From NCBI RefSeq assembly GCF_000472545.1, contig NZ_AWZV01000012.1, positions 91,225-155,224 on the forward strand: a DNA stretch of 64,000 nt, in the 5' to 3' direction. A program made the position numbers and the translations under genes. Below, one piece after another: positions 1 to 7,561 of this stretch. How positions within the stretch are numbered: position 1 is the stretch's first letter; the number at the start of each line of letters is the position of its first letter. The notes beneath the pieces are model-generated. The model did not search any database. It saw only the letters and a program-made list of their open reading frames with translations, and was not told the origin of the DNA. The stretch comes from Burkholderia sp. WSM2232. GTDB taxonomy: Bacteria; Pseudomonadota; Gammaproteobacteria; Burkholderiales; Burkholderiaceae.

Positions 1-1024
1 GCTTCAATTGCAGCATGGCGAAATAGGCGTTGTGACGCGCGTTCCACAGACGGCTGCGATCTTCCGGCCGCGTCGCCCATTCGAAGCCTTCGCCGCCGTT
101 CTGCCCGGCGAGTTCCTGCACGAGTTCGGCCTGTTCCTGGACGCCGGCTTCGGTGCCGTGGAACTCGAAGAACAGCGTGGGCGCCTCGCGCAGCGTCAGG
201 TTCGAATGCCGGTTGATGGAGCGGATCGCGAGCGCGTCGACGAATTCGACGCGGGCGATCGGCACGCCGATCTGAATCGTTTCGATGACGGCGCGCACCG
301 CATCGCCCATCGACGGAAACGCGCAGACCGCGGCGGACACCGCTTCCGGCTGCGGGTACAGACGCACGGTGATTTCCGTGATGACGCCGAGCGTGCCTTC
401 CGAGCCGACGAAAAGCCGCGTGAGGTCGTAACCCGCGGATGACTTGCGCGCCCGCGTTCCGGTTTTGATGACGCGTCCGTCGGCCAGCACGACGGTTAGC
501 CCGAGGACGTTCTCGCGCATCGTGCCGTAGCGCACCGCATTTGTACCGGACGCACGCGTCGCCGACATGCCGCCGATGCTGGCATCCGCGCCAGGATCGA
601 TGGGAAAGAACAGGCCCGTGTCGCGCAGCGCCTCGTTCAGCTGCTTGCGCGAGATGCCGGGCTCGACAGTGACTGTCAGATCTTCAGCGTCGATCGACAG
701 CACGCGGTTCATTTCCGACAGATCGATGGATACACCGCCCTGCACGGCGAGCAAGTGCCCTTCAAGCGAGGAGCCGTTGCCGTAGGGGATGATCGGCACG
801 TTGTACTGGCCGCAGAGCCGGACGACGGTCTGGACCTCTTCGGTGTTGCGCGCGAAGACGACGGCGTCGGGCAGTTGCGGGTCGAACGGCGATTCGTCGC
901 GGCCGTGGTGCTCGCGCACGGCTTGCGCGATGGACACGCGTTCGCCGAAGGCGTCGGTAAGCGCGCTGAGCAGCTCGGAGGGGAACGGCCGGCGCAGCGG
1001 GGCCGGCGTAACGAGGTTATTCAC
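1..1024 (-). CDS. FAD-binding oxidase, GlcD / D-lactate dehydrogenase type (3' end outside window)
   Basis: The first 341 residues of a flavoprotein of the GlcD/Dld family, which oxidises 2-hydroxy acids such as D-lactate or glycolate. The PCMH-type FAD-binding fold is visible: IIPYGNGSSLEGH near residue 75, then PIDPGADASIGGMSATRASG and GSEGTLGVITE, which bind the flavin diphosphate. The C-terminal oxidase cap and stop lie beyond the left edge; family members are about 460-470 residues. I chose a GTG start (1024-1022) because the only nearby ATG (1029) is in another frame and hits a stop after three codons. It is transcribed away from the cobalamin adenosyltransferase gene. Exact substrate cannot be told from the sequence. 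Confidence 0.88.
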   Translation of the reverse strand, partial: MNNLVTPAPLRRPFPSELLSALTDAFGERVSIAQAVREHHGRDESPFDPQLPDAVVFARNTEEVQTVVRLCGQYNVPIIPYGNGSSLEGHLLAVQGGVSIDLSEMNRVLSIDAEDLTVTVEPGISRKQLNEALRDTGLFFPIDPGADASIGGMSATRASGTNAVRYGTMRENVLGLTVVLADGRVIKTGTRARKSSAGYDLTRLFVGSEGTLGVITEITVRLYPQPEAVSAAVCAFPSMGDAVRAVIETIQIGVPIARVEFVDALAIRSINRHSNLTLREAPTLFFEFHGTEAGVQEQAELVQELAGQNGGEGFEWATRPEDRSRLWNARHNAYFAMLQLK

Positions 1025-1040
1025 GCATGTCTCCGTTATC

Positions 1041-1074
1041 GACCAGAGTTAGCGCTTTGGCGCTTACTCTGGTC
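1041..1074. other. 15-bp inverted repeat upstream of the FAD oxidase
   Basis: Arms 1041-1055 (GACCAGAGTTAGCGC) and 1060-1074 are complementary except at one position, with a 4-nt loop. It lies 17 bases upstream of the oxidase GTG start, so it would sit in the 5' leader or promoter of that gene. No T-run follows on either strand, so it is not a standard terminator. Regulator site or mRNA hairpin are both possible. Confidence 0.6.
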
Positions 1075-1227
1075 ACCTGAAAATACTCCCTGCGAATTCC
1101 TGGCGAAGCGTTGCAAAGCGCTTTGCAGCAGGTGTTTCATTCTACGCCGATCGCTTGTGAGCGATGCTTGGTTCAGCGCAACTCGTACTGCACCCCTGCG
1201 CCTCCGAGGGGGCTCGCCCGTCGCTCC

Positions 1228-1233
1228 TATAAT
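1228..1233 (+). promoter_or_regulatory. Candidate -10 box (TATAAT) for cobalamin adenosyltransferase
   Basis: A consensus TATAAT lies about 150 bases before the adenosyltransferase ATG, in the 1025-1383 intergenic gap. I see no good -35 at 16-18 bp, so this is tentative. No cobalamin riboswitch features were recognised in the gap; apart from the hairpin at 1041-1074 I see nothing else in it. Confidence 0.35.
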
Positions 1234-1383
1234 GGCGGCGAGCGGCGGATGCGCGCAAGATGGTCACCGCGTGGCACACGCGGCGTATGGTCAAGCCTCG
1301 GTGCGCGCCGACTGCCCTCTCGCCTGGCGCGCCTGAAAAGCCGAACGGCGCCCGCATCATCACCGATCGAATGGGAAGACATC

Positions 1384-1938
1384 ATGGGTAACCGCCTGAG
1401 CAAGATTGCCACGCGTACCGGCGACGACGGCACCACCGGCCTCGGCGATGGCCGGCGCGTGCGCAAAGACAGCGCACGCATTGCCGCAATCGGCGACGTG
1501 GACGAACTTAACTCGAATCTGGGCGTGCTGTTGTGCGAAACCCTGCCGGAGGACGTGCGGGCCGCGTTGCTGGCAATCCAACACGACCTGTTCGATCTCG
1601 GCGGCGAGCTTTGCATTCCCGGCCACACCATGATCACCGAGCGCCACCTTGCCCAACTCGACGGCTGGCTTGCCGAGCACAACGCGGCCTTGCCTCCGCT
1701 CAAGGAATTCATCTTGCCGGGCGGCTCGCGGGCGGCGTCGCTCGCGCACGTCTGCCGCACCGTCTGCCGCCGCGCCGAGCGGGCGATCGTCGCGCTCGGC
1801 GAACAGGAAGCGCTCAACGCGGCGCCCCGTCAATATGTGAACCGTCTGTCAGACTTGCTCTTTGTGCTTGCGCGCGTACTCAATCGCGCTGACGGCGGCA
1901 CCGACGCCCTCTGGCAGCATGATCGCGGCCACGCCTAG
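1384..1938 (+). CDS. Cob(I)alamin adenosyltransferase, PduO type
   Basis: A 184-residue corrinoid adenosyltransferase that transfers the adenosyl group of ATP to cob(I)alamin, making adenosylcobalamin. The N-terminal KIATRTGDDGTTGLGDG is the ATP-binding signature of the PduO family; later residues include GDVDELNSNLG, and the helix with CRTVCRRAERAIVAL carries the conserved R-x-x-x-R-R-A-E-R pattern. Length is typical of the family. The start is the ATG preceding MGNRLSKIATR; longer upstream readings lack family similarity. Transcribed divergently from the FAD oxidase, with hmp 117 bases downstream behind its own regulated promoter. Confidence 0.93.
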   Translation: MGNRLSKIATRTGDDGTTGLGDGRRVRKDSARIAAIGDVDELNSNLGVLLCETLPEDVRAALLAIQHDLFDLGGELCIPGHTMITERHLAQLDGWLAEHNAALPPLKEFILPGGSRAASLAHVCRTVCRRAERAIVALGEQEALNAAPRQYVNRLSDLLFVLARVLNRADGGTDALWQHDRGHA

Positions 1939-2017
1939 GCGGTGGATGCGCTTGGCGTAGGCGTGCACGAGGCAGGTTCCGCCTGCGACAATCTGTCTGA
2001 GCGAAACTGTAATCTTA

Positions 2018-2040
2018 AAGATGTATCTTATGCGCATCTT
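2018..2040. promoter_or_regulatory. NsrR operator upstream of hmp
   Basis: A 23-bp inverted repeat, AAGATGTATCT - T - ATGCGCATCTT, arranged 11-1-11, closely matching the known NsrR consensus (AAGATGCAT half-sites). It ends two bases before the AAGGAG ribosome binding site (2042-2047) of hmp, so bound repressor would block transcription. NsrR is an iron-sulfur Rrf2-family sensor of nitric oxide; its gene is not in this window. Confidence 0.85.
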
Positions 2041-2055
2041 TAAGGAGAAGTACAG

Positions 2056-3261
2056 ATGACCGCCCTTACCGCCGATCAGATTGCTCGCGTCAAAGCAACA
2101 GTTCCCGTACTCGCCGAACATGGCACGACCATCACCAGGCATTTCTACAAGCGCATGTTCGCGCACCATCCGGAACTGAAAAACCTGTTCAATCAGACGC
2201 ATCAGCAAAGCGGCAACCAGCCGGAAACGCTCGCTCGCGCAGTGTATGCGTACGCGGCCAACATCGACAATCTCGGCGCGCTGGGGCCCGCTGTCTCGCG
2301 AATCGCCAACAAGCACGCGAGCCTGAACATCCGCCCCGAACACTATCCGATTGTCGGTCGCCATCTGCTGGGCGCGATCGTCGACGTGCTTGGCGACGCG
2401 GTCGATCAGCCGACGCTCGACGCATGGGAAGTCGCTTACGGGCAGCTCGCGAACATTTTCGTCGGCACTGAGGCGAAGCTTTATGAGGGCGCGGCGTGGA
2501 GCGGCTTCCGCCCGTTCAAGGTGGCGCGCAAGCAGGTGGAGAGCGACGAAATCACGTCTTTCTACCTGACTCCGGCCGACGGCGCTGCAGCGTGCGGCTT
2601 CGAACCGGGCCAGTACGTCAGTGTGACGCGCTTTGTCGACAAGCTCGGTGTGGACCAGCCGCGCCAGTACAGCCTGTCGGATGCGCCGCATGGCAAGTGG
2701 CTGCGCATTTCTGTCAAGCGCGAAGACGGTCGCGAAGATGCGGCGCCCGGCCATGTGTCGAATCTGCTCCACGCCGATGTGGAAGAGGGCACTGTCGTAC
2801 ATGTGAGCGCGCCGATGGGCGACTTTACGCTCGACCGCAAGAAGAGCACGCCGCTCGTGTTGATGAGCGGCGGCGTGGGCGTCACGCCGATGACCTCCAT
2901 GCTCTCGACGCTGCTTGCCGACAACAGCGAGCGCAGCGTGAGCTTCGTGCACGCTTGCCGCAACGGCCGCGTGCATGCGTTTCGCGAGTGGCTCAACGAG
3001 ACCGTGGCCGCGCATCCGAACGTGAAGCGCGTGGTGTTCTATGAAGCCGTGGAGGCGGCCGACCGGCAGGGCGTCGACTACGATTTCGAAGGTCGTCTGG
3101 ATGTGGCGAAGATCGCGGACCGCGTAATTGTGCCGGACGCGGATTACTACATCTGTGGCCCCGTGCCCTTCATGCGCGCGCAACGCGATGCACTGACGAC
3201 GCTCGGCGTCGATCCGGCGCGGATTCACACCGAAGTGTTCGGTTCGGGTACGGTGGAGTAA
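2056..3261 (+). CDS. hmp: Flavohemoprotein (nitric oxide dioxygenase)
   Basis: A 401-residue flavohemoglobin that oxidises nitric oxide to nitrate using O2 and NAD(P)H in the cytoplasm. Residues 1-140 form the globin domain, with the proximal heme histidine expected in the KHASLNIRPEHY region. Residues about 150-260 form the FAD domain, including the RQYSLSD flavin motif. The C-terminal NAD(P)H domain has MSGGVGVTPMTSML and YICGPVPFM. Length equals the family norm. The ATG follows AAGGAG by eight bases and an NsrR palindrome lies directly upstream, which fits nitric-oxide-induced expression. A bidirectional terminator follows at 3391. Confidence 0.97.
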   Translation: MTALTADQIARVKATVPVLAEHGTTITRHFYKRMFAHHPELKNLFNQTHQQSGNQPETLARAVYAYAANIDNLGALGPAVSRIANKHASLNIRPEHYPIVGRHLLGAIVDVLGDAVDQPTLDAWEVAYGQLANIFVGTEAKLYEGAAWSGFRPFKVARKQVESDEITSFYLTPADGAAACGFEPGQYVSVTRFVDKLGVDQPRQYSLSDAPHGKWLRISVKREDGREDAAPGHVSNLLHADVEEGTVVHVSAPMGDFTLDRKKSTPLVLMSGGVGVTPMTSMLSTLLADNSERSVSFVHACRNGRVHAFREWLNETVAAHPNVKRVVFYEAVEAADRQGVDYDFEGRLDVAKIADRVIVPDADYYICGPVPFMRAQRDALTTLGVDPARIHTEVFGSGTVE

Positions 3262-3390
3262 GTCGCGCCGGTGAAACGGGCGCGGGTTAGTAATCTCGCG
3301 TCCGGCCAACTCGTCTGCCAGCCGGCGATAAGCTGTTAGGTACATGGCGGCCGTCTACCGCAACATTCGTCCGTTCGGCCAGCCAGACAA

Positions 3391-3419
3391 AAAAACCCGG
3401 CTCACCGAGCCGGGTTTTT
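3391..3419. terminator. Bidirectional intrinsic terminator between hmp and aroG
   Basis: Perfect 13-bp inverted repeat (AAAAACCCGGCTC, loop ACC, GAGCCGGGTTTTT). The A/T-rich outer ends give a U-tract on both strands, so it can end both convergent genes. Confidence 0.93.
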
Positions 3420-3469
3420 ACATACTTCGTGCAGCAAGACCGCGTCGTCGAGATGCGGCGATGCGCGGC

Positions 3470-4543
3470 TCAGTTACCGCTTCCGCGCGCCACGCGTCGC
3501 TGCTTGACCGAGTCGGCGAGGCCTTCCAGCACGGCGACGCTCTCGTCCCAGCCAATGCATGCGTCCGTCACGCTCTGGCCATACGTCAGTGCGCAGCCTT
3601 CCTGCAAATCCTGGCGGCCTGCCACCAAATGCGATTCCACCATCACGCCGACGATTCTTTCGTCGCCCGAAGCAATCTGGCGGCCGATGTCGGCGCACAC
3701 CGGAATCTGGTTCTCGTGCTTCTTCGAGCTGTTCGCGTGGCTCGCGTCGATCATCAGACGCGCGGCGAGTCCGGCCTTGCCGATGTCCGAGCACGCCGCG
3801 TTCACGCTGTCCGCGTCGTAGTTCGGCGCTTTGCCGCCGCGCAGAATGATGTGGCAGTCCTCGTTGCCGGCCGTCGACACGATCGCCGAATGCCCGCTCT
3901 TCGTGACCGACAGGAAGTGGTGCGGCTGCGAGGCGGCCTTGATCGCGTCGACGGCAATCTTGACGTTGCCGTCCGTGCCGTTCTTGAAGCCGACCGGGCA
4001 CGACAGTCCCGAAGCGAGTTCACGGTGCACCTGCGACTCCGTGGTCCGTGCGCCGATCGCACCCCACGAAATCAGATCGGCAATGTACTGCGGGCTGATC
4101 ATGTCGAGGTACTCGGTGCCGGCCGGCAGACCCAGTTCGTTGATGCGCAACAGCAGTCCGCGCGCGGTGCGCAAGCCTTCGTTGATCTTGAAGCTGTTGT
4201 CCATGTGCGGATCGTTGATGAGACCCTTCCAGCCGACCGTCGTGCGAGGCTTTTCGAAGTACACGCGCATCACAACTTCCAGTTCGCCCGCAAAACGCTT
4301 GCGCTGTTCGACGAGACGCCTTGCGTATTCCATTGCCGCTTTGGTGTCGTGAATCGAGCACGGGCCGATAATCACGATCAGGCGGTCGTCCATGCCGTGC
4401 AGAATGCGATGCATCGCGGTGCGCGAGTTGTAGATCAGGTCGGAGACGGCTTCGCCGCACGCGAACTCGCGGATCAGGTGTGCCGGGGGAGTGAGTTCTT
4501 TCAATTCTCGAATACGGACATCGTCGGTGTTGTGCGGGGGCAT
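3470..4543 (-). CDS. aroG: 3-deoxy-7-phosphoheptulonate (DAHP) synthase, AroG class I
   Basis: A 357-residue class I-alpha DAHP synthase, which condenses phosphoenolpyruvate and erythrose 4-phosphate in the first step of the shikimate pathway. GPCSIHD at residues 60-66 holds the metal-ligand cysteine (Cys62); EKPRTTVGWKG near 97 and GFKNGTDG near 205 are active-site signatures, and DASHANSSKKHENQ is near the C-terminus. The ATG at 4543 follows AGGA with good spacing and the protein aligns from residue 1 with E. coli AroG. Which aromatic amino acid inhibits it cannot be read safely. The gene lies behind a promoter, an aromatic leader peptide and a terminator (4636-4828), pointing to transcription attenuation. 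Confidence 0.97.
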   Translation of the reverse strand: MPPHNTDDVRIRELKELTPPAHLIREFACGEAVSDLIYNSRTAMHRILHGMDDRLIVIIGPCSIHDTKAAMEYARRLVEQRKRFAGELEVVMRVYFEKPRTTVGWKGLINDPHMDNSFKINEGLRTARGLLLRINELGLPAGTEYLDMISPQYIADLISWGAIGARTTESQVHRELASGLSCPVGFKNGTDGNVKIAVDAIKAASQPHHFLSVTKSGHSAIVSTAGNEDCHIILRGGKAPNYDADSVNAACSDIGKAGLAARLMIDASHANSSKKHENQIPVCADIGRQIASGDERIVGVMVESHLVAGRQDLQEGCALTYGQSVTDACIGWDESVAVLEGLADSVKQRRVARGSGN

Positions 4544-4635
4544 ATTGTTTTCCTCGTTCGGTTCGTAGCGTGTTTGCGCGGGCGGCGCGTGCAAGACGGA
4601 ATGTTCAAAAACTCGATGTGCAAAGACTCGGGGCG

Positions 4636-4667
4636 AAAAAAAACCGCCAGACTCGCTGGCGGTTTTT
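4636..4667 (-). terminator. Attenuator terminator in the aroG leader (segments 3:4)
   Basis: On the minus strand, AAAAACCGCCAG (4667-4656), loop CGAGT, CTGGCGGTTTTT (4650-4639) form a perfect 12-bp hairpin running into eight Ts. It lies upstream of aroG, 93 bases before its start codon, and 27 bases after the leader-peptide stop codon, so its job is to block entry into aroG rather than end an upstream gene. Its left side can instead pair with leader bases 4711-4719. Confidence 0.88.
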
Positions 4668-4693
4668 CGGGAATTCTCGGTGTTCTGCGTGCG

Positions 4694-4762
4694 CTAACAC
4701 CCCTCTCGATCCGCCAGCGGTCTGAGATACCAGAAAAAGTAAAAGTAAAACTTGGCGGACAT
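4694..4762 (-). CDS. aroG leader peptide (22 aa, eight consecutive aromatic codons)
   Basis: A 22-codon reading frame beginning MSAKFYFYFFWYL and ending with TAG at 4694. Codons 5-12 are Phe-Tyr-Phe-Tyr-Phe-Phe-Trp-Tyr: all three aromatic amino acids in one uninterrupted run, placed between a strong promoter and the terminator before aroG. The bases of codons 2-4 (4753-4759) can pair with 4710-4716, and 4711-4719 can pair with the terminator left arm 4654-4662. This is the arrangement of the trp and phe leaders. The ribosome binding site is weak: I see no AGGAG before the ATG, which is the main reservation. Confidence 0.78.
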   Translation of the reverse strand: MSAKFYFYFFWYLRPLADREGC

Positions 4763-4799
4763 GGCGAAAGAGAGTCGCTGGTCAAAAAAGGTGAATGAC

Positions 4800-4828
4800 T
4801 TTATAACCCGGGCAAGCTCGGTTGGCAA
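4800..4828 (-). promoter_or_regulatory. Sigma-70 promoter of the aroG leader
   Basis: On the minus strand, -35 TTGCCA (4828-4823), a 17-bp spacer, and -10 TATAAA (4805-4800). Predicted transcription start is near 4793, about 30 bases before the leader-peptide ATG. It lies between the tldD terminator hairpin and the leader, giving aroG its own transcription unit. Confidence 0.8.
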
Positions 4829-4855
4829 GCGGGATGCGGGAAAAATGCGGGAAAT

Positions 4856-4892
4856 CCGCATGCTTCGCCGTTTTCGTGCGCGAAGCATGCGG
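4856..4892 (-). terminator. Hairpin after tldD, probable terminator
   Basis: Perfect 13-bp stem (4856-4868 with 4880-4892, 11-nt loop) eleven bases after the tldD stop, followed on the minus strand by an interrupted T-rich tail. It separates tldD from the aroG promoter. Confidence 0.65.
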
Positions 4893-4903
4893 AGGTCTCA
4901 GGT

Positions 4904-6370
4904 TCAGGCCGTGCCGCCCACGGTCATCCGGTCGATGCGCAGCGTTGGCTGGCCCACGCCCACCGGCACGCTCTGGCCTTCCTTGCCGCACACGCCGACG
5001 CCCGAGTCCAGCTTCATGTCATTGCCGATCATGCTCACGAACTTCAGCGATTCGGGGCCGCTGCCGATCAGCGTCGCACCCTTGACCGGGTAGGTGACCT
5101 TGCCGTTCTCGATCATGTAGGCCTCGGAGGCCGAGAACACGAATTTCCCGTTCGTAATGTCGACCTGGCCGCCGCCGAAATTCACCGCGTACAGGCCGTT
5201 CTTGACCGACTGGATGATCTCCTGCGGATCCTTGTCGCCGTTCAGCATGTACGTGTTGGTCATGCGCGGCATCGGCAGCGCCGCGTACGATTCGCGGCGC
5301 GCGTTGCCTGTGACCGGCATTTTCATCAGCCGTGCGTTGAGCGTGTCCTGAATGTAACCCTTCAGAATTCCGTCTTCGATCAGCGTCGTGCACTGGGTCG
5401 GGTTGCCTTCGTCGTCGATATTGAGCGAGCCGCGGCGGTTCGGCAGCGTGCCGTCGTCGACGACCGTCACGCCTTTCGCCGCGACCTGCTCGCCAATGCG
5501 TCCCGCGAATGCGGACGACCCCTTACGGTTGAAGTCGCCTTCGAGGCCGTGGCCGATCGCTTCGTGCAGCAGCACGCCCGGCCAGCCCGGGCCGAGCACC
5601 ACCGTCATCGCGCCGGCCGGCGCCGGGCGCGCTTCCAGATTCACGAGCGCCGCGTGCACCGCGTCGTCGACATAGCGCGACAGCACTTCGTCGGTGAAGT
5701 AGCTGTAGTCGAAGCGGCCGCCGCCGCCGCCGCTGCCCACCTCGCGGCGGCCGTTCTGCTCCGCGATCACCGTGACGGAGACCCGCACCAGCGGGCGGAT
5801 GTCGGCCGCGAAGCCGCCGTCGCTGCGCGCAACCAGCACGACGTCGTATTCGCCCGCGAGGCCCGCCATGACCTGCTGGATGCGCCGGTCGCGGCCGCGT
5901 GCCATGTGTTCGATGCGCTCCAGCAGCTTGACCTTGGCGGTTGCGTCGAGCGAATGCAGCGGATCGGCGGGCAGGTACAGATCGCGCCCGGCAATGCCTG
6001 TCAGCGACGAGGCCACCTTGATCTTCTGCTTGCCGCCGCCGGCCTTGGCGATCGCGCGTGTGGCGATGGCCGCCTGGCGGATGGCCTCCGGCGAGAGGTC
6101 GTCGGAATAGGCGAAAGCCGTGCGGTCGCCCGACACGGCGCGAACGCCCACGCCCTGGTCGATGCTGAAACTGCCCGACTTCACGATGCCTTCTTCGAGA
6201 CTCCAGGCTTCGCTGCGAGTCGCCTGGAAATACAGGTCGGCATAGTCGACCCGATGCGTGAAGATTTCGGCGAGTGTGCGGGTGAGCAGGGATTCGTCGA
6301 GACCGTAGGGCGCGAGGAGGATGTCCTTGGCGGTGGCGAGATTACGGATACCGGGTTCGATGATGTTCAT
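4904..6370 (-). CDS. tldD: Metalloprotease TldD
   Basis: A 488-residue TldD, one half of the TldD/TldE (PmbA) zinc protease that degrades unfolded peptides and processes some peptide antibiotics and antitoxins in other bacteria. The [11 protein letters not shown] segment near residue 265 holds the HExxxH metal-binding motif, and the C-terminal [20 protein letters not shown] region is typical. Length matches E. coli TldD. Its partner TldE is not in the window. The nitrilase-family gene lies 88 bases upstream in the same direction, and a hairpin follows the stop codon. Confidence 0.96.
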   Translation of the reverse strand: MNIIEPGIRNLATAKDILLAPYGLDESLLTRTLAEIFTHRVDYADLYFQATRSEAWSLEEGIVKSGSFSIDQGVGVRAVSGDRTAFAYSDDLSPEAIRQAAIATRAIAKAGGGKQKIKVASSLTGIAGRDLYLPADPLHSLDATAKVKLLERIEHMARGRDRRIQQVMAGLAGEYDVVLVARSDGGFAADIRPLVRVSVTVIAEQNGRREVGSGGGGGRFDYSYFTDEVLSRYVDDAVHAALVNLEARPAPAGAMTVVLGPGWPGVLLHEAIGHGLEGDFNRKGSSAFAGRIGEQVAAKGVTVVDDGTLPNRRGSLNIDDEGNPTQCTTLIEDGILKGYIQDTLNARLMKMPVTGNARRESYAALPMPRMTNTYMLNGDKDPQEIIQSVKNGLYAVNFGGGQVDITNGKFVFSASEAYMIENGKVTYPVKGATLIGSGPESLKFVSMIGNDMKLDSGVGVCGKEGQSVPVGVGQPTLRIDRMTVGGTA

Positions 6371-6458
6371 GCGAAGTATGTTCTGCTCGATACGAAGGGT
6401 TCGGTTGGCGCCACCGTCACTATATGAGTGAGGCAGGCCGCAGTTTCAATCTCTGTTG

Positions 6459-7346
6459 CTAGCCCAGCACCCGATGACGCCAGGCCGGCAGGCTCTGCCG
6501 CACTTCGTCGATGCGGGCGCGCTCCAGCGTACCCGCGACCACGCCGGCGCCCTCGTCGCGCACCGCGACGATTTCGCCCCACGGGTCGATCAGCATGCTG
6601 TGGCCCCAGGTGCGGCGGCCGTTCTCATGCTTGCCGCCTTGCGCCGCGGCCAGCACGTAGCACTGGTTTTCGACGGCGCGAGCGCGCAGCAGCATTTCCC
6701 AATGCGCGCGGCCCGTCGTGTAAGTGAACGCCGAGGGCACCACCATCAGCGCGCAATCGCCCATGCGCCGATACAACTCGGGAAAGCGTAAATCGTAGCA
6801 GACCGATAAGCCCACGCGCCCGAACGGCGACTGGAAGGTGCGGACTTCGCCGCCGGGGCAGATGGTGCGCGCCTCGTCGAACGATTCCTCGCCCTTTTCG
6901 AAGTTGAACAGGTGGATTTTGTCGTAGCGCGCGGCCTCGTTGCCTTGCGGGTCGAACACCAGTGTGGTGTTGAGCACGCGCGACGGCTCGGGCGCGGCGA
7001 TCGGCAGCGTCCCGCCGATCACCCACAGCTTGTGGCGGCGCGCGGCATCCGCGAGAAAACGCTGGATCGGGCCGTCGCCATAAGCCTCGCGCACCGCGAG
7101 CTTGTCGGTGTCCTTGAAGCCCATGAAGCAGAAGTACTCGGGCAGCAGAACGAGCTGCGCGCCGTCCGCCGCCGCTTCGGCCATCAGGCGTTCGGCCTCG
7201 GCCAGATTGCGTTCGGGCTCCGGCGTGCTCACCATTTGCAGCGCGGCTACGCGCAAGGCGCTGTGCTCGCCGCCCGCAGACTCTGACTGCGCGGCACGCG
7301 GCGCAGCGGCGGAGATTGAAGTTGAAGAGACGTGTGTTTCGCTCAT
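6459..7346 (-). CDS. Nitrilase-superfamily amidase (Nit1 / deaminated glutathione amidase-like)
   Basis: A 295-residue carbon-nitrogen hydrolase. The catalytic triad of the superfamily is visible: Glu in VLLPEYFCF, Lys in YDKIHLFNFEKGEESF, and Cys in GLSVCYDLRFPELYR. The closest described group is the Nit1/YbeM branch, which hydrolyses deaminated glutathione as metabolite repair; the substrate here is inferred from family resemblance only. The first 30 residues are Ser/Ala-rich, not conserved-looking, and a shorter start is possible, though the first core strand begins at ALRVAALQM. It lies between yhdP and tldD in the same orientation. Confidence 0.88.
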   Translation of the reverse strand: MSETHVSSTSISAAAPRAAQSESAGGEHSALRVAALQMVSTPEPERNLAEAERLMAEAAADGAQLVLLPEYFCFMGFKDTDKLAVREAYGDGPIQRFLADAARRHKLWVIGGTLPIAAPEPSRVLNTTLVFDPQGNEAARYDKIHLFNFEKGEESFDEARTICPGGEVRTFQSPFGRVGLSVCYDLRFPELYRRMGDCALMVVPSAFTYTTGRAHWEMLLRARAVENQCYVLAAAQGGKHENGRRTWGHSMLIDPWGEIVAVRDEGAGVVAGTLERARIDEVRQSLPAWRHRVLG

Positions 7347-7374
7347 GAGCGTTTCGGAAAACTCCCGGCAGGAC

Positions 7375-7398
7375 GGCGGCGCAACAATTGGCGCCGCC
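7375..7398 (-). other. GC-rich hairpin between yhdP and the amidase gene
   Basis: An 8-bp perfect stem (GGCGGCGC / GCGCCGCC, 8-nt loop) in the 215-base gap. No U-tract follows, so it would be an mRNA structure or processing site rather than an intrinsic terminator. Confidence 0.5.
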
Positions 7399-7561
7399 TG
7401 TGTCGTTCAGGGCAGACCCAAGCCGCCGGCACCGCGCCACGCGCTGCACCAGAAAAGCGGCCATGTATGCGCCGGGCCGCCGAGCGCTGCCCCGACCGCG
7501 CGGCTTTCGCCCCGCCGCAGCGCAATTCCGGCGCAATCGCCCGGAGAGCCTGGCTCGCCGC

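Noticed and set aside
1025..1383. Cobalamin riboswitch before the adenosyltransferase
   Set aside because: I could not find the B12-box or the conserved core; only a lone TATAAT and the 15-bp palindrome.
3344..4798. A 484-codon forward frame opposite aroG
   Set aside because: Antisense shadow of aroG; it also spans two terminators and the aroG leader.
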